From assembly GCA_021298975.1 (NCBI GenBank), contig JAJTGC010000001.1, forward strand, positions 19,446-83,445: a DNA stretch of 64,000 nucleotides, in the 5' to 3' direction. The DNA is from Oxalobacteraceae bacterium (lineage in GTDB: Bacteria; Pseudomonadota; Gammaproteobacteria; Burkholderiales; Burkholderiaceae_D). The notes under the pieces were generated by a model. The model was given only the letters and a program-made list of their open reading frames with translations. It was not told where the DNA came from and searched no databases. Position numbers and translations under genes: made by a program. Below, one piece after another: positions 39,938 through 51,611 of this stretch. How positions within the stretch are numbered: the first letter of the stretch is position 1; each line of letters begins with the position of its first letter.

Positions 39938-42040
39938 TCATTCAGGATTGAGTCGCGCCTTGAGTCGTTCGAATTCCTTGTCAAAATCCAGACTGCGTCG
40001 CTGCGAACTCATGGCCATCAGCGCATGCGTGCTGCCATCCTCCCCAGGCCGAATCCAGATCCAGAGCCGACGCTCGCGCACATAGAGCATCGCAAAAACA
40101 CCCAGGACCAGCAGCAGACAGCCCAGATAGACCACATTTTTTCCCGGTGATTTGGTCACTTGCAGCACGGAGGCCTTCACCTGATCGAACCCCTGGAGCT
40201 GCAGAAACACTGGCGCCCCATAAAAGAACCCATCGGCCAGCGCATTGCTTGCGACTTGCAGAAAGCGACCGTTTTTTTCGTCTGCGGTCGCCGCTGGCAA
40301 TCCGTCTTTTTCACGCGCGACCTGCCACAACTCCCAAAGGCTGCCGTTGAGTATCTTCATGAAGGCATCAGCGGCCTTCTCCTGCTGATCCTCTGGCAAA
40401 GTACCTATAAAGCGCGCTATCGCAATATAGCCAGAAGACTCACGGTCCCCCGCGAAAATACTCATGGCACGCAATGACGACGCCTTGAGTTGATCCCGCA
40501 GGGATTTGTTGTCGGTGGAGGTCAGCGGCATTTTTTGTGCGTAGCTTACCGCCGCCTTTTCGCGCAGCGCGCTGTCACTGATGGCAGCCCGCAGGCGCAT
40601 CCATTCATTGACCGTGCCTTTGTCATCGGCGGGAATGCGCAAATAGCGGAAATCTTCGGAGGGCGACTCGCGCAAGCCGGCGAGGAAGACCTGACTGCCA
40701 TCCAGCATCACCGGCAGCATGTAGTTATTGAACTCGCGCGCCTGCCCTGTCTTGTCACGCAGTTTGTACTGAACGCTGGGGCCGACGTTTTTCAGTTCCT
40801 TGGTTTTTTTGGTGTTGGCTGCAGAACCGAGTCGTTTGTCCAGCGTGGCGCTGACTTTCTCGTTGAAGCTTTTGGCCTGATTGACGGCGCGCACATCCTG
40901 ACCGTTGACACTGGTATTTTCAACATTGAACGGTCTGAACCCGGACCATTCGATAGTGTATTCACTGCCGCTACTGCTGACCAGCGGGGTGGACTTGCCC
41001 ACTTCGCCCTCTACGTTGAAGGCGCTGCTACGGGGCCCGTTCATGGGGTATCCGACCAGCCTCAGACGACTTCCGCCATCCTCAAAACTTGACTGATAAA
41101 CCGACAGACCTTTGTAAATCAACGGCTCGTTCACCTTGATCGTCGCCGGAAAGCTCTTGCCAGTTTCATGGTCTGTCACGATGACATTGCTGGCAAACAG
41201 CTTGGGCATACCCGTCGAATAAAAATCGACGACGAATTTTTCCAGCTGCAGGGTAAAGGGCAATTCCTGAATCATCACCCCCTCACCGACGGGCACGATC
41301 GCTGTCTTGCTGGCGGAGCCTTCGGGGATGAAGGTATTGCCACGGAAGGTCAGATTGCCCAAGCCCAAACGATGTCGCTCCGGAATCTCGGCAATGATGC
41401 CATTGCCGATAAAGGCTTCTTTATCAAACAGCCATTGTTGTGCACGAATAGGCAGACTGGAGTCGAGCAAACCGCCGACACAGATAATCACAATGGCGGA
41501 GTGGGCAAAGATATATCCCAGCTTGTTGGCCGCGCCTTGCTTGGCGGTCAGCAGCGTTGCCTCCCCTTTTTGCACCAGCTTCACTTGATAGCCATCAGAG
41601 GCAACGACGCGAGCGGCTTGCGCGGCGAACTGCTCGCCACCCAGTGGCGCAGACCACTCGGCGCGATGATGAAAATTACGCAGAGATTGTTCGCGCACGG
41701 TCTCGCGCCAGCTTTTCATATCCTTGAGCATTTTCGGTGCATTGCGCGTGATGCACAACGAGGTGGATGTCACCAGAAACGCCATGATCAGCAAGAACCA
41801 CCACGCGGCATAAACCGAGTAGATGGAGAAATGCGCAAAAATCTCGAACCAGAACGGACCGAACTGGTTCACATAATTCGTCATCGGTTCGTTTTGCGTC
41901 ACCACCGTTCCAACAATGGACGCAATCGAAATTACCGTCAGCAGACTGATCGCAAACCGCATGGAAGACAACAGCTCGACGGCGTCAGATAGCCATCGAC
42001 GGCGGGTTTGAAGAACGATTCCCTCGGTGCTGGTAGTCAT
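39938..42040 (-). CDS. resB: ResB-type cytochrome c biogenesis protein (System II)
   Basis: Partner of CcsB in cytochrome c synthesis. Three N-terminal transmembrane helices (about 18-40, 73-95, 168-190), a large periplasmic domain, and a final helix near the C-terminus (VYLGCLLLVLGVFAML). The start is set to the ATG at 42040 (MTTSTEGIVLQTR); the track start at 42199 would add 53 residues that cross a likely promoter. Length 700. Confidence 0.92.
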   Translation of the reverse strand: MTTSTEGIVLQTRRRWLSDAVELLSSMRFAISLLTVISIASIVGTVVTQNEPMTNYVNQFGPFWFEIFAHFSIYSVYAAWWFLLIMAFLVTSTSLCITRNAPKMLKDMKSWRETVREQSLRNFHHRAEWSAPLGGEQFAAQAARVVASDGYQVKLVQKGEATLLTAKQGAANKLGYIFAHSAIVIICVGGLLDSSLPIRAQQWLFDKEAFIGNGIIAEIPERHRLGLGNLTFRGNTFIPEGSASKTAIVPVGEGVMIQELPFTLQLEKFVVDFYSTGMPKLFASNVIVTDHETGKSFPATIKVNEPLIYKGLSVYQSSFEDGGSRLRLVGYPMNGPRSSAFNVEGEVGKSTPLVSSSGSEYTIEWSGFRPFNVENTSVNGQDVRAVNQAKSFNEKVSATLDKRLGSAANTKKTKELKNVGPSVQYKLRDKTGQAREFNNYMLPVMLDGSQVFLAGLRESPSEDFRYLRIPADDKGTVNEWMRLRAAISDSALREKAAVSYAQKMPLTSTDNKSLRDQLKASSLRAMSIFAGDRESSGYIAIARFIGTLPEDQQEKAADAFMKILNGSLWELWQVAREKDGLPAATADEKNGRFLQVASNALADGFFYGAPVFLQLQGFDQVKASVLQVTKSPGKNVVYLGCLLLVLGVFAMLYVRERRLWIWIRPGEDGSTHALMAMSSQRRSLDFDKEFERLKARLNPE

Positions 42041-42113
42041 GAGTGTGGTGGGCTTTGTCTCGGGTGGTTGCGAATGTTCATGGCGGGTTGGCGCAATGTT
42101 TGGCAATGGCATC

Positions 42114-42141
42114 ATTTTATGCCTGCGGATGCCGCTGGCAG
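42114..42141 (-). promoter_or_regulatory. Candidate promoter of resB-ccsB
   Basis: Minus strand CTGCCA (42136-42141), 16 bases, TAAAAT (42114-42119), about 70 bases before the resB ATG. Confidence 0.4.
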
Positions 42142-42199
42142 CCCATATCCGGAGCGCTTGTGGGTCTTTATCTCCTGGCGCCGGACAATCGTCCCGCAT

Positions 42200-42229
42200 A
42201 AAACAAAAAGGGCGGCTTTTCAGCCACCC
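42200..42229 (-). terminator. Intrinsic terminator after cytochrome c4
   Basis: Minus strand GGGTGGCT-GAAA-AGCCGCCC (one G-U pair) followed by TTTTTGTTTT, 41 bases beyond the stop. Confidence 0.85.
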
Positions 42230-42269
42230 CTTCGCGGCCGCATGTCGGCCTGTTATGCCGCTGCCGTAC

Positions 42270-42929
42270 TTACTTCAGACCCGCGATGTAATCAGCGACC
42301 GCCTGCATTTCTTCGTCGGAAAGCCGCTTGCCTATCGCCGTCATCTGCGCACTGTTCGTACGCGCGCCGGTACGGAAATTGGTGAGCTGGGCGACGGTGT
42401 AGTCCTGGTGCTGGCCGGCGACGCGAGCAAACTGGGCTGGAATTCCGGCGCCATTGGGGCTATGGCACCCTGCACAGGCCGGCACATTCTTTTCGGCGAT
42501 ACCGGCACGGTAGATCTTTTTGCCAAGCTCAACGGTGTTCTTGTTACGCGCCGCGCCGGGTGCGGGTTTCTGCTGATCCAGGTAGGCAGAGAGGTGGCGA
42601 ATGTCATTGTCATCCAGCGCCTTGGCGATCCCGGTCATGATGGCGTTGTTGCGGTTGGGGCCTTGAAAATCATAAAGCTGCTTCTTCAGGTAAGCCTCAT
42701 GCTGACCCGCCAGCTTGGGGTTTTGCGTAATGGTGGAATTGCCCGCAGCCCCGTGGCATGCAACGCAAGCAAGCACACCGCGTGATGCATCGCCATTAGC
42801 GTAGAGGTTGCCGCCCTTGGCAGGATCTGCCTCGGCAGCGGGTTTCACATCATTGGCGTGAGCCAGAGAGGCGCAGACCAGCGCCAAGAGGGAGGCGAAT
42901 TTCACAAACGAAGATAGAGCAGGTTTCAT
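42270..42929 (-). CDS. Dihaem cytochrome c4
   Basis: Periplasmic electron carrier with two class I haem domains: CVACH in the first half and CAGCH in the second, each followed by a Met-containing segment (IMTGIAKAL, QMTAIGKRL). Signal peptide of about 25 residues ending SLAHA. Length 219 and internal duplication match cytochrome c4, a donor to terminal oxidases. It lies upstream of the resB-ccsB genes that mature it but has its own terminator. Confidence 0.94.
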   Translation of the reverse strand: MKPALSSFVKFASLLALVCASLAHANDVKPAAEADPAKGGNLYANGDASRGVLACVACHGAAGNSTITQNPKLAGQHEAYLKKQLYDFQGPNRNNAIMTGIAKALDDNDIRHLSAYLDQQKPAPGAARNKNTVELGKKIYRAGIAEKNVPACAGCHSPNGAGIPAQFARVAGQHQDYTVAQLTNFRTGARTNSAQMTAIGKRLSDEEMQAVADYIAGLK

Positions 42930-43103
42930 TCAATTATCCGGGGCTTTGGATTGATTTTGTTTGAGCTTGTGGCTTTGGCAGACCGGCGACGGTATTGCAC
43001 GGACCCGACCCGCTTTCAGCACTTTTGAAGTCAAATTTCGAGCCGCTGATTGTACTACAATGGCCGTCTTTTCTTTGCCCGCGCCTCTGCTGCACGCAGC
43101 CCC

Positions 43104-43787
43104 ATGTCCCTTCTCTGGCAAGCCCGCTTTTTCACCACGGTTAATCGATTACCGGATTTGCCAAAATATAAAGTCCCCGAGATTGCTTTTGCCGGTCGCT
43201 CGAACGCAGGCAAATCAACCGCGATTAACGTGCTGTGTAATCAGAAAAAGCTGGCATTCGCGTCCCGCACGCCTGGCCGGACGCAGCACATCAATTTCTT
43301 CTCGCTCGGTGGCGCTCATGTGGGTCAGCACCGCAAGGATGCCACCCGGGTGGACGAGATTCGTGCCTTTATGGTCGATCTTCCCGGCTACGGCTATGCG
43401 GAGGTATCAGGATCCGCCAAAGACCATTGGCAGCTGCTGTTGGGACGTTATGTCCGGGAGCGCGATCAACTCGCCGCGCTGGTACTGATCATGGACGCAC
43501 GACGCCCTTTTACGGAACTCGACACCGAGATGCTGGAATGGTTTGCGGCCACCGGCAAGCCCGTTCATTGCATTTTAAGCAAGGCAGACAAGCTCAATCG
43601 CAGCGAATCGACTGATGCACTGCGTCTCGGGCATTCGGTGCTTTCAAGCTATGTTGACGAACAAGGTCGTCCTCTGCCATTCTCTGTGCAACTGTTTTCT
43701 GCGCTCAAGCGCAGCGGGCTGGAGGAGGCAGATCAAAAAATTATCGACCTGCTGGGAATTAGCAGCGACGACGAACAGCCGGCGTGA
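43104..43787 (+). CDS. engB: EngB/YihA ribosome biogenesis GTPase
   Basis: GTPase needed for late 50S subunit assembly. G1 is [10 protein letters not shown]3 [12 protein letters not shown]4 LSKADKLN. The ATG at 43104 ([12 protein letters not shown]) gives 227 residues; the track start at 43050 lies on a TACAAT -10-like box (43056-43061), which would make transcripts start near 43068. Divergent from cytochrome c4. A minus-strand terminator begins just beyond its stop. Confidence 0.94.
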   Translation: MSLLWQARFFTTVNRLPDLPKYKVPEIAFAGRSNAGKSTAINVLCNQKKLAFASRTPGRTQHINFFSLGGAHVGQHRKDATRVDEIRAFMVDLPGYGYAEVSGSAKDHWQLLLGRYVRERDQLAALVLIMDARRPFTELDTEMLEWFAATGKPVHCILSKADKLNRSESTDALRLGHSVLSSYVDEQGRPLPFSVQLFSALKRSGLEEADQKIIDLLGISSDDEQPA

Positions 43788-44999
<1,212 letters not shown>

Positions 45000-45148
45000 G
45001 ACGCGCCGCAGGCTTCCATGGGCTTGTGGGATGAGCGCCCCTTTCGGCTTCAGCCCCTGGGTACCTGACACGCAGCGTCACTTACACGAGACGCGATACC
45101 TTGCCTTGTTGGCTTGCCATCGCAGCAGACTGGCTGCACGGCTTATCT

Positions 45149-46903
45149 TCAGTGTGCGTCAAGTTGCTCAAGAGATTGGAGAAATACGGCGGGAGGTTGA
45201 AAACCTATGACCCGGGGCTTTTGCAGCTCTTCACCGTCTCTGCCAAAAAAAATGATTCCGGGTGGACCAAAGAGCGAAAACCGTTTCAGTAACGCCTTGT
45301 CGTCCAGGTTATTGGCAGTGACATCCACCTGCAGCAGCAAGACGTCCTGCATCTTTGCGCTAACGGCCGGATCGGTGAATGTCAGTTTTTCCATTTCCAC
45401 ACAAGCCACACACCAATCTGCGTAGAAATCCAACATCACGGGTCTGCCGCGTGCAGCTGCAATCGTCTGGTCAAGCTCGGCGATCGAGTGAACCCGTTGG
45501 AAGGCGATCTTGTCATGCGCTTTGCCCGACAGATGCGCAAGCGGCGACCATGCATCACGACCTCCGGTGGCGAGACCCACCAGCTGTACGGCACCCAGCA
45601 AGACGAAGACCACACCGATTGCGCGACCACGCCAACCCAGCTGGCGGGAAAGAAAAAGGAAAACACCATAGCCCACACCGAGCAATCCCCAACCCAGCAT
45701 CAGTACCGAGGCCGGCACCAGTGAAGCAACCATCCACAGCGCCAGCGCCAGCATCAGCACACCGAAGAAGGGCTTGACTGCCTGCATCCAGTGGCCTGCT
45801 CTTGGTACCAGCGTACCCGCAGACAGACCAAGAAGGAGCAACGGTACGCTCATGCCCATGGCCATCGCAAACAAGGCACTGCCGCCAATTACCACATCGC
45901 GGGTCTGACTGATGTACACCAGCACACCAGCCAGCGGTGCTGCCACACAGGGGCCAACAATCAGTGCGGAGAGCATACCCATGACAAACACACCAGCGAG
46001 TTTCCCGGCGCGCTGACGCTCGGACCAGCGAGTGAGTTTCAGCTGCAGCGATGAGGGCACCTGCAACTGGTACACATCGAACATGGAAAGTGACAGCAAG
46101 GCCATGAACACCGCAAAGGCGATCAGCACGGGTGGACTCTGGAGGCTGGCAGACAAGCCTTCACCAATCAGCCCAGCGGCGATGCCCAGGCCGGTATAGA
46201 CCAGCGCCATGCCCATTGCATAAGCAAGAGAAAGGACAAAGCCCCGGCCACGGCTGGTACCCGCGCCCTCACCCACGATAATGAAGGAGAGTATGGGAAC
46301 CATCGGCAAGACACAGGGCGTCAAGGACAGACCCAGGCCGAGCAGTAAAAACAGCGGCAAAATCAGTAACAGGTTGCCACTGGCCAGCGATGCCTCAATG
46401 CGACCCATGTCCGTGTTGGCTGTCACCGTCACTGGCGCCGGGGGCGTATCGCGGGTCGCAGACAGCGCAAGCGCAGCCGGCGTCAATTTGGCTGTGGACT
46501 CCATGGGCGCGTAACACAAGCCACGATCTGAACAGCCCTGGCTACTGACGCTCAAAGTAAATGGCGTATCGGCCTTGACGGGCAATCGTACAAGCACTTG
46601 CTGTCGGTAGGTTTCGACCGTTTTACCGAAGGTCTCATCAAATTTCATTTTTCCGGCCGGGATGATGGGCGTTCCCAGCTGCGCACCATCCGCCTTGAAA
46701 ACAAAGCGCTCGCGGTACAGATAATAATCATCAGCGATATCGAAACGTACTTCGATTGCCGACGCATCAATCATCTTCGCGCTGAAACGAAACGCCTGCT
46801 CGGGCGGCAGAAACTGATCTTCCGCCATAGCCGGACACAAGCACAGCAGGGATAGAAAAATGAGCAGGGAATTGAACGACCGATGCAAATACCGATCAAT
46901 CAA
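45149..46903 (-). CDS. dsbD: DsbD, thiol:disulfide interchange protein
   Basis: Carries electrons from cytoplasmic thioredoxin to periplasmic DsbC/CcmG-like partners. N-terminal periplasmic alpha domain with the Cys pair GCSDRGLC, eight-helix beta domain with LTPCVLPMVP and VGPCVAAPLAG, and C-terminal thioredoxin-like domain with WCVAC (about residue 490). The start is uncertain: I use TTG 46903, just ahead of a clear signal peptide (RSFNSLLIFLSLLCLCPAMA); ATG 47023 or the track start 47128 would add 40-75 residues and overlap cutA. Confidence 0.9.
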   Translation of the reverse strand: MIDRYLHRSFNSLLIFLSLLCLCPAMAEDQFLPPEQAFRFSAKMIDASAIEVRFDIADDYYLYRERFVFKADGAQLGTPIIPAGKMKFDETFGKTVETYRQQVLVRLPVKADTPFTLSVSSQGCSDRGLCYAPMESTAKLTPAALALSATRDTPPAPVTVTANTDMGRIEASLASGNLLLILPLFLLLGLGLSLTPCVLPMVPILSFIIVGEGAGTSRGRGFVLSLAYAMGMALVYTGLGIAAGLIGEGLSASLQSPPVLIAFAVFMALLSLSMFDVYQLQVPSSLQLKLTRWSERQRAGKLAGVFVMGMLSALIVGPCVAAPLAGVLVYISQTRDVVIGGSALFAMAMGMSVPLLLLGLSAGTLVPRAGHWMQAVKPFFGVLMLALALWMVASLVPASVLMLGWGLLGVGYGVFLFLSRQLGWRGRAIGVVFVLLGAVQLVGLATGGRDAWSPLAHLSGKAHDKIAFQRVHSIAELDQTIAAARGRPVMLDFYADWCVACVEMEKLTFTDPAVSAKMQDVLLLQVDVTANNLDDKALLKRFSLFGPPGIIFFGRDGEELQKPRVIGFQPPAVFLQSLEQLDAH

Positions 46904-47015
46904 TACCGCAAATTTTTGTGGCTGAAAAAATCGGCCCCAGCCGGTAATTTTTCGGAATCCCGCAACGCCATCGAGCACGGGTTGGCCACAACAAAGGCCT
47001 GTGTTGATTGTCCTG

Positions 47016-47348
47016 CTACGCATGGTGGTCAGGCGAGGTTTCAGTGGCGACCCACTGGAGATAGGACGACAGTCCGGCCACAACCGGCAAGGCAATAATC
47101 TCCGGCAGTTCATAGGGGTGCGCGGCACGAATGGCGGCCTCCAGCGCAGCGTAGTGACGCTGTGTAGTTTTGATTGTCAGGGTGACTTCGTTTGCTCTTT
47201 CGATCTTGCCCTGCCATCGGTACACCGATTGCACGTTCGCAGCAACGCTCGCACAGGCAGCCAGCCTGGCCTCCACCAAGGCGCCAGCGAGCGCTTCGGC
47301 AGTCGCCGTGTCCGGCATATGCGTCATGACAATGAAGACTGGCTCCAT
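47016..47348 (-). CDS. cutA: CutA1 divalent-cation tolerance protein
   Basis: Small trimeric ferredoxin-like protein linked to copper and divalent-cation tolerance; its biochemical role is unsettled. 110 residues with family segments LAACASV, YRWQGKIE and HPYELPEIIALPV. It sits between the ABC permease gene and dsbD, and cutA beside dsbD is common in Proteobacteria. Confidence 0.94.
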   Translation of the reverse strand: MEPVFIVMTHMPDTATAEALAGALVEARLAACASVAANVQSVYRWQGKIERANEVTLTIKTTQRHYAALEAAIRAAHPYELPEIIALPVVAGLSSYLQWVATETSPDHHA

Positions 47349-47364
47349 GAGATCAACCTCGGGT

Positions 47365-48150
47365 TTATTTCAGTAATCGACGGCGCGTGAGTACGATGGC
47401 AAGGTAGAAACCGGCCACACAATACGCCAGCAGTAGCAATAAAGATGGCAGTACCTGATCGGGTACTTGACCCAGCAGCAATGGTCGCACAAGATGCACG
47501 GCGGCGCTCAGCGGCAGGTAACCCGCAATCACTTGCAACCATCCCGGGAGTTGAGTCACGGGATAGTAGACGCCCGAGAGGAAGATCATCGGCGTAAGTA
47601 CGAGTGTGAAGTAATAAGTAAAAAAATCATAACCTTTGGCAAGCGCGTTGATAGTGAGCGCGATCGACGCAAACGTGACACCCACCAGAAAAAGCAGTGG
47701 CGGTACCAGCAAGGCGCCCGGATGCCACCCGATACCCAAAGCAAGCAGTACCAACAGGATGGCAATCCCGGAGATCAGCGATTTGCTGGCCGCCCAGAGC
47801 ATCTCGGCCAGAACGATGTCATCGAGATCAAGCGGCGTATTGAGCAAGGCATCCCAGGTTTTTTGGACGTGCATCCGAGAGAACGCAGAGTAAAGCGCCT
47901 CAAATGTGGTGGCCATCATCACGGACATGCAAATCGCACCGCTGGCAAGGTAAGCGATATACGGCACGCCATCAATATTCTGCAGCATGCTCCCGAGCCC
48001 ATAGCCAAAGGCAACCAGCGTTATCAATGGCTCGGCGATGTTGCCGACAACGCTGGTGAAGGCCAGCTTGCGCCAGACGAGAAAATTGCGCTGCCAGACG
48101 GGTATGAAGCGCAGACTGAATCGGGGTGCCTGATAGTAAATAGATGTCAT
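47365..48150 (-). CDS. ABC-2 type (NodJ-like) permease
   Basis: 261-residue integral membrane protein with six predicted helices and the ABC-2 family segment FLSGVYYPVTQLPGWLQ near the fifth helix. With the upstream ATPase it forms an exporter of the NodIJ/DrrAB type; the substrate is unknown and no nodulation genes are nearby. Ten bases separate it from the ATPase gene. Confidence 0.87.
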   Translation of the reverse strand: MTSIYYQAPRFSLRFIPVWQRNFLVWRKLAFTSVVGNIAEPLITLVAFGYGLGSMLQNIDGVPYIAYLASGAICMSVMMATTFEALYSAFSRMHVQKTWDALLNTPLDLDDIVLAEMLWAASKSLISGIAILLVLLALGIGWHPGALLVPPLLFLVGVTFASIALTINALAKGYDFFTYYFTLVLTPMIFLSGVYYPVTQLPGWLQVIAGYLPLSAAVHLVRPLLLGQVPDQVLPSLLLLLAYCVAGFYLAIVLTRRRLLK

Positions 48151-48160
48151 GGTCTGATTC

Positions 48161-49081
48161 TCAGTCGCGCATGTCGCGGCCAGTTAGTTTGAGAAACAGG
48201 TCTTCGAGATTCGCAGGTCGATGAAGATAACGCAGACCCTCGGTGCCTGCCAGATTTTGTAAAAGCAAATCAGGATGGTCGGTGTAGCAAAACGCCGTTT
48301 CGCCACTGAATTCGATACGGTCAGCCAGATGCGATGCGCTCCCAGCCCACCGATTCGCATTGTCTCCATAGACCTCGACGACTTGTGATTCGATATGTTC
48401 GGCGATAAGCGCCTGCGGCGTTCCTTCGGCTATCAGCCGGCCCTGATCAATCACGGCCAGCCGATCGCATAAACGCTCGGCCTCATCCATGAAATGCGTC
48501 GTTAGCAGCAGCGACTTGCCTTCGGCGAGCAGGGCCTTCAAGCGCTCCCAGATCAAGTGGCGCGCCTGTGGGTCGAGACCAGTCGTGGGCTCGTCCATGA
48601 AGATCAGATCAGGGTCATTGACCAGCGCGCGCGCCAACGTCAGCCGCCGTTTCATGCCTCCAGACAGCTCGCCTATGCGCGCCTGTCGCTTGGCGGTGAG
48701 GCTGGAAAAATCCAGCAGCCAGTCAATGCGCTCGCGAACTGCAGCGCGACTCATGCCAAAGTAACGGCCATAGACGTAGATATTTTCTTCGACGGTGAAA
48801 TCCGGATCAAGACTGTCCATCTGGGGTACGACGCCAATACGCAAGCGGGCTCGTCGTGCGTCAGCAGGCACCTCATGTCCAACGAGCGTGATGCTGCCCC
48901 GGTCGGGTACCGTCAGACCCAGACAGAGTCGTAATGTGGTTGTTTTGCCCGCACCATTGGGTCCCAGCAGGCCAAAGCACTGTCCCCGCTCGAGTGAAAA
49001 AGAGAGGCCGTCGACCACCGTGTGACGCGCATCGCCATCACCATACGACTTGTAAAGATCTTTGACAGTAAGAATAGTCAT
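48161..49081 (-). CDS. ABC exporter ATPase (NodI/DrrA-like)
   Basis: 306 residues: Walker [10 protein letters not shown] (about 40-48), signature LSGGMKRR, Walker [15 protein letters not shown]-loop [13 protein letters not shown], then a C-terminal DrrA/NodI regulatory domain (about 225-306). It leads a likely four-gene unit ATPase-permease-cutA-dsbD. Confidence 0.9.
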   Translation of the reverse strand: MTILTVKDLYKSYGDGDARHTVVDGLSFSLERGQCFGLLGPNGAGKTTTLRLCLGLTVPDRGSITLVGHEVPADARRARLRIGVVPQMDSLDPDFTVEENIYVYGRYFGMSRAAVRERIDWLLDFSSLTAKRQARIGELSGGMKRRLTLARALVNDPDLIFMDEPTTGLDPQARHLIWERLKALLAEGKSLLLTTHFMDEAERLCDRLAVIDQGRLIAEGTPQALIAEHIESQVVEVYGDNANRWAGSASHLADRIEFSGETAFCYTDHPDLLLQNLAGTEGLRYLHRPANLEDLFLKLTGRDMRD

Positions 49082-49096
49082 TCAGTTGTAAGGACG

Positions 49097-49125
49097 AATT
49101 TTCGATGGCCAGGGATATGGGTCAA
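49097..49125 (-). promoter_or_regulatory. Candidate promoter of the ABC-2 exporter operon
   Basis: Minus strand TTGACC (49120-49125), 17 bases, AAAATT (49097-49102), 16 bases before the ATPase ATG. The remainder of the 272-base gap up to rplQ holds only the rplQ terminator; nothing else is evident. Confidence 0.45.
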
Positions 49126-49299
49126 AACCAAATGCGCCACGTTGGCGGCATTGCAGGGCTGGACTGAAAAAACAGGCAAGCAATTTCATGAAACCAAAGC
49201 AAGGCCTGTTGAACATATTCCTCCAGTAGCGATCATGCAGGGTGGCCCACAGCGATATCGCCGCCTTCCGGCTTGTCAGGCAGCCTTTGAGTACACCGG

Positions 49300-49327
49300 A
49301 AAAGCAAAAGCCAGGCTAACCCTGGCT
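49300..49327 (-). terminator. Intrinsic terminator of the alpha cluster (after rplQ)
   Basis: Minus strand AGCCAGG-GTTAG-CCTGGCT, then TTTGCTTTT, 27 bases after the rplQ stop. It closes the long ribosomal protein gene block. Confidence 0.95.
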
Positions 49328-49353
49328 CTTGTCTTGTGAGTCAAGCGACGGGC

Positions 49354-49749
49354 TTACTCGCCACTATTGTCCTCAACGGCTGTTGTGTGATCCGGACGAT
49401 CGACCAACTCAACAAAAGCCATCGGCGCGTTGTCGCCCTGACGGAAACCCATTTTCAAAATACGGAGGTAACCACCGTTGCGCGTTGCGTAGCGCGGGCC
49501 GAGCTCTGCAAACAACTTGACCACGATTTCACGGTCGCGCAAACGGTTGAACGCAAGGCGCTTGTTAGCCAATGTGTCAGTCTTGCCCAGGGTCAGAATC
49601 GGCTCTACGACGCGGCGCAACTCTTTTGCCTTGGGCAAGGTGGTCTTGATGGCTTCATGACGGAGCAAAGAGACCGTCATGTTACGCAACATCGCGAGGC
49701 GATGTGATGACGTGCGGTTGAGCTTACGAAGTCCATGACGATGACGCAT
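49354..49749 (-). CDS. rplQ: 50S ribosomal protein L17
   Basis: Large-subunit protein near the exit tunnel. Starts [17 protein letters not shown], the standard L17 N-terminus, with [14 protein letters not shown] in the core. 131 residues, with the extra C-terminal acidic tail usual in Betaproteobacteria. Last gene of the alpha cluster, 82 bases after rpoA. Confidence 0.98.
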   Translation of the reverse strand: MRHRHGLRKLNRTSSHRLAMLRNMTVSLLRHEAIKTTLPKAKELRRVVEPILTLGKTDTLANKRLAFNRLRDREIVVKLFAELGPRYATRNGGYLRILKMGFRQGDNAPMAFVELVDRPDHTTAVEDNSGE

Positions 49750-49831
49750 GATATTTCCTTTACAGTTTTAACTATCCAGCTCTTCTATCGCTGACCGTGA
49801 GGCCGGCGCGGGCCGGTAAATGTTGAACAAA

Positions 49832-50809
49832 TTATTTATCAAAGCCAACAGGTGGCCAGTTCTCCAGTTTCATGCCCAGCGTCAAACCACGCGAAGCGAG
49901 CACTTCCTTGATTTCATTGAGCGATTTGCGACCCAGATTCGGTGTTTTCAGCAGCTCATTTTCGCTACGCTGGATCAGGTCACCAATGTAGTAAATGTTC
50001 TCTGCCTTGAGGCAGTTGGCAGAGCGTACGGTGAGCTCCAGATCATCGACAGGACGCAACAGGATAGGATCGACGGTCGGCGCACGCGACGGTGCTTCGG
50101 CCGCAGCTTCAGTGCCTTCGAGCGCTGCAAAGACATTGAGCTGATCCACCAGCACGCGAGCTGATTGACGGATCGCTTCTTCCGGCGTAATCACGCCGTT
50201 GGTTTCGATGTTAATCACCAGTTTGTCGAGATCGGTGCGCTGCTCTACGCGCGCAGACTCAACTGCATACGAAACCCGGCGCACCGGCGAAAACGAGGCA
50301 TCAAGGATGATACGGCCGATGGTCTTGTTCGCATCTTCTGCAAGACGGCGAACATTGCCTGGCACATAGCCGCGGCCTTTTTCCACTTTGACCTGCATGT
50401 CCAACTTGCCACCGGGTGTCAGGTGGGCGATCACGTGATTCGGATTGATCAGCTCGACGTCATGCGGCAGATCGATATCGGAAGCGAGAACGGCACCCTC
50501 GCCTTCTTTTTTCAGGGTCAGTGTGACGTCATCGCGGTTGTGCAGTTTGAAAACCACGCCTTTGAGGTTCAGCAGGATGTCGACAACATCTTCTTGCACG
50601 CCATCGAGTGACGAGTACTCATGAACGACACCCGCGATGGTGACTTCGGTAGGCGCGTAGCCAACCATCGAAGACAGAAGCACACGACGCAAAGCATTGC
50701 CCAAGGTATGGCCATAGCCGCGCTCAAAAGGCTCCATGACAACTTTGGCATGGCCAGCGCCCAAGGGCTCAACTTCGATAATGCGGGGTTTCAAGAGATT
50801 GTTTTGCAT
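49832..50809 (-). CDS. rpoA: RNA polymerase alpha subunit
   Basis: Assembly platform of RNA polymerase and target of activators and UP elements. N-terminal domain about 1-230 ([19 protein letters not shown]), linker rich in Ala/Glu/Pro (about 235-250), C-terminal domain 255-325 with [16 protein letters not shown] and [14 protein letters not shown]. Length 325 (E. coli 329). AAAGGAC before the ATG. Confidence 0.98.
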   Translation of the reverse strand: MQNNLLKPRIIEVEPLGAGHAKVVMEPFERGYGHTLGNALRRVLLSSMVGYAPTEVTIAGVVHEYSSLDGVQEDVVDILLNLKGVVFKLHNRDDVTLTLKKEGEGAVLASDIDLPHDVELINPNHVIAHLTPGGKLDMQVKVEKGRGYVPGNVRRLAEDANKTIGRIILDASFSPVRRVSYAVESARVEQRTDLDKLVINIETNGVITPEEAIRQSARVLVDQLNVFAALEGTEAAAEAPSRAPTVDPILLRPVDDLELTVRSANCLKAENIYYIGDLIQRSENELLKTPNLGRKSLNEIKEVLASRGLTLGMKLENWPPVGFDK

Positions 50810-50872
50810 GAATGTCCTTTCAATACCCTCGGCTCATTACACCGATAAGGCTGATGGCATATCGAAAGACAC

Positions 50873-50889
50873 GGGCCGCAACGCGGCCC
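50873..50889 (-). other. Strong hairpin between rpsD and rpoA
   Basis: GGGCCGC-N3-GCGGCCC: 7 G/C pairs, no T-run after it, in the 92-base spacer. A likely processing or mRNA-stability element that could set rpoA output apart from rpsD. Confidence 0.55.
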
Positions 50890-50901
50890 ATGCCGGGGAA
50901 A

Positions 50902-51525
50902 TTATCGGGAATACAATTCGACGATCAGGGACTCGTTGACTTCCTGATTGAAGTCCGACCGGTCAGGCCAGGACTTGAGCGAGCCTTCCATCTTCTTGGC
51001 ATCAACCGACACCCACATCGGGAAGCCGGACTGCTCGGCCAGCGACAGGGCTTCAGCGATACGAACCTGCTTCTTTGCCTTTTCGCGGATCGCCACCACA
51101 TCACCCACCTTCACTTGATACGAAGCGATGTTGACGACGTTACCGTTGATGGTGATGGCTTTGTGGGAGACAAGCTGGCGGCCTTCGGCGCGAGTCGACG
51201 CAAATCCCATGCGATAGACCACATTGTCCAGACGAGCCTCGAGCAGTTTCAGCAGTGTTTCACCCGTGTTGCCCTTGCGGCGATCCGCTTCTGCGAAATA
51301 GCGACGGAACTGACGCTCGAGTACGCCGTACATGCGCTTGACCTTCTGCTTTTCACGCAGCTGATTGCCATAATCCGAGGTGCGAGCACCGGACGTACGG
51401 CCATGCTGGCCTGGCTTGGAATCGAGTTTGCACTTGGAGTCCAAAGAGCGGCGTGCGCTCTTGAGAAACAAGTCGGTGCCTTCACGGCGGGAGAGTTTTG
51501 CTTTAGGTCCAATATAACGTGCCAC
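50902..51525 (-). CDS. rpsD: 30S ribosomal protein S4
   Basis: 16S rRNA-binding primary assembly protein and, in E. coli, translational repressor of the alpha operon. [16 protein letters not shown] start, S4 RNA-binding domain in [27 protein letters not shown]. Length 207; no zinc-finger cysteines at the N-terminus. Separated from rpsK by 142 bases that contain a terminator. Confidence 0.98.
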   Translation of the reverse strand: MARYIGPKAKLSRREGTDLFLKSARRSLDSKCKLDSKPGQHGRTSGARTSDYGNQLREKQKVKRMYGVLERQFRRYFAEADRRKGNTGETLLKLLEARLDNVVYRMGFASTRAEGRQLVSHKAITINGNVVNIASYQVKVGDVVAIREKAKKQVRIAEALSLAEQSGFPMWVSVDAKKMEGSLKSWPDRSDFNQEVNESLIVELYSR

Positions 51526-51611
51526 GATGTTTCCTTATCGTTTAACGCCCCGGGGAGAATAGTTTTCTACCAGGCGCAAGTTCGGTCTGCGTGCTACCGA
51601 ACAGTGGTCTT

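Noticed and set aside
46281-46514. Small plus-strand ORF inside dsbD
   Set aside because: Antisense to the DsbD membrane domain with no ribosome-binding site or conserved motif.
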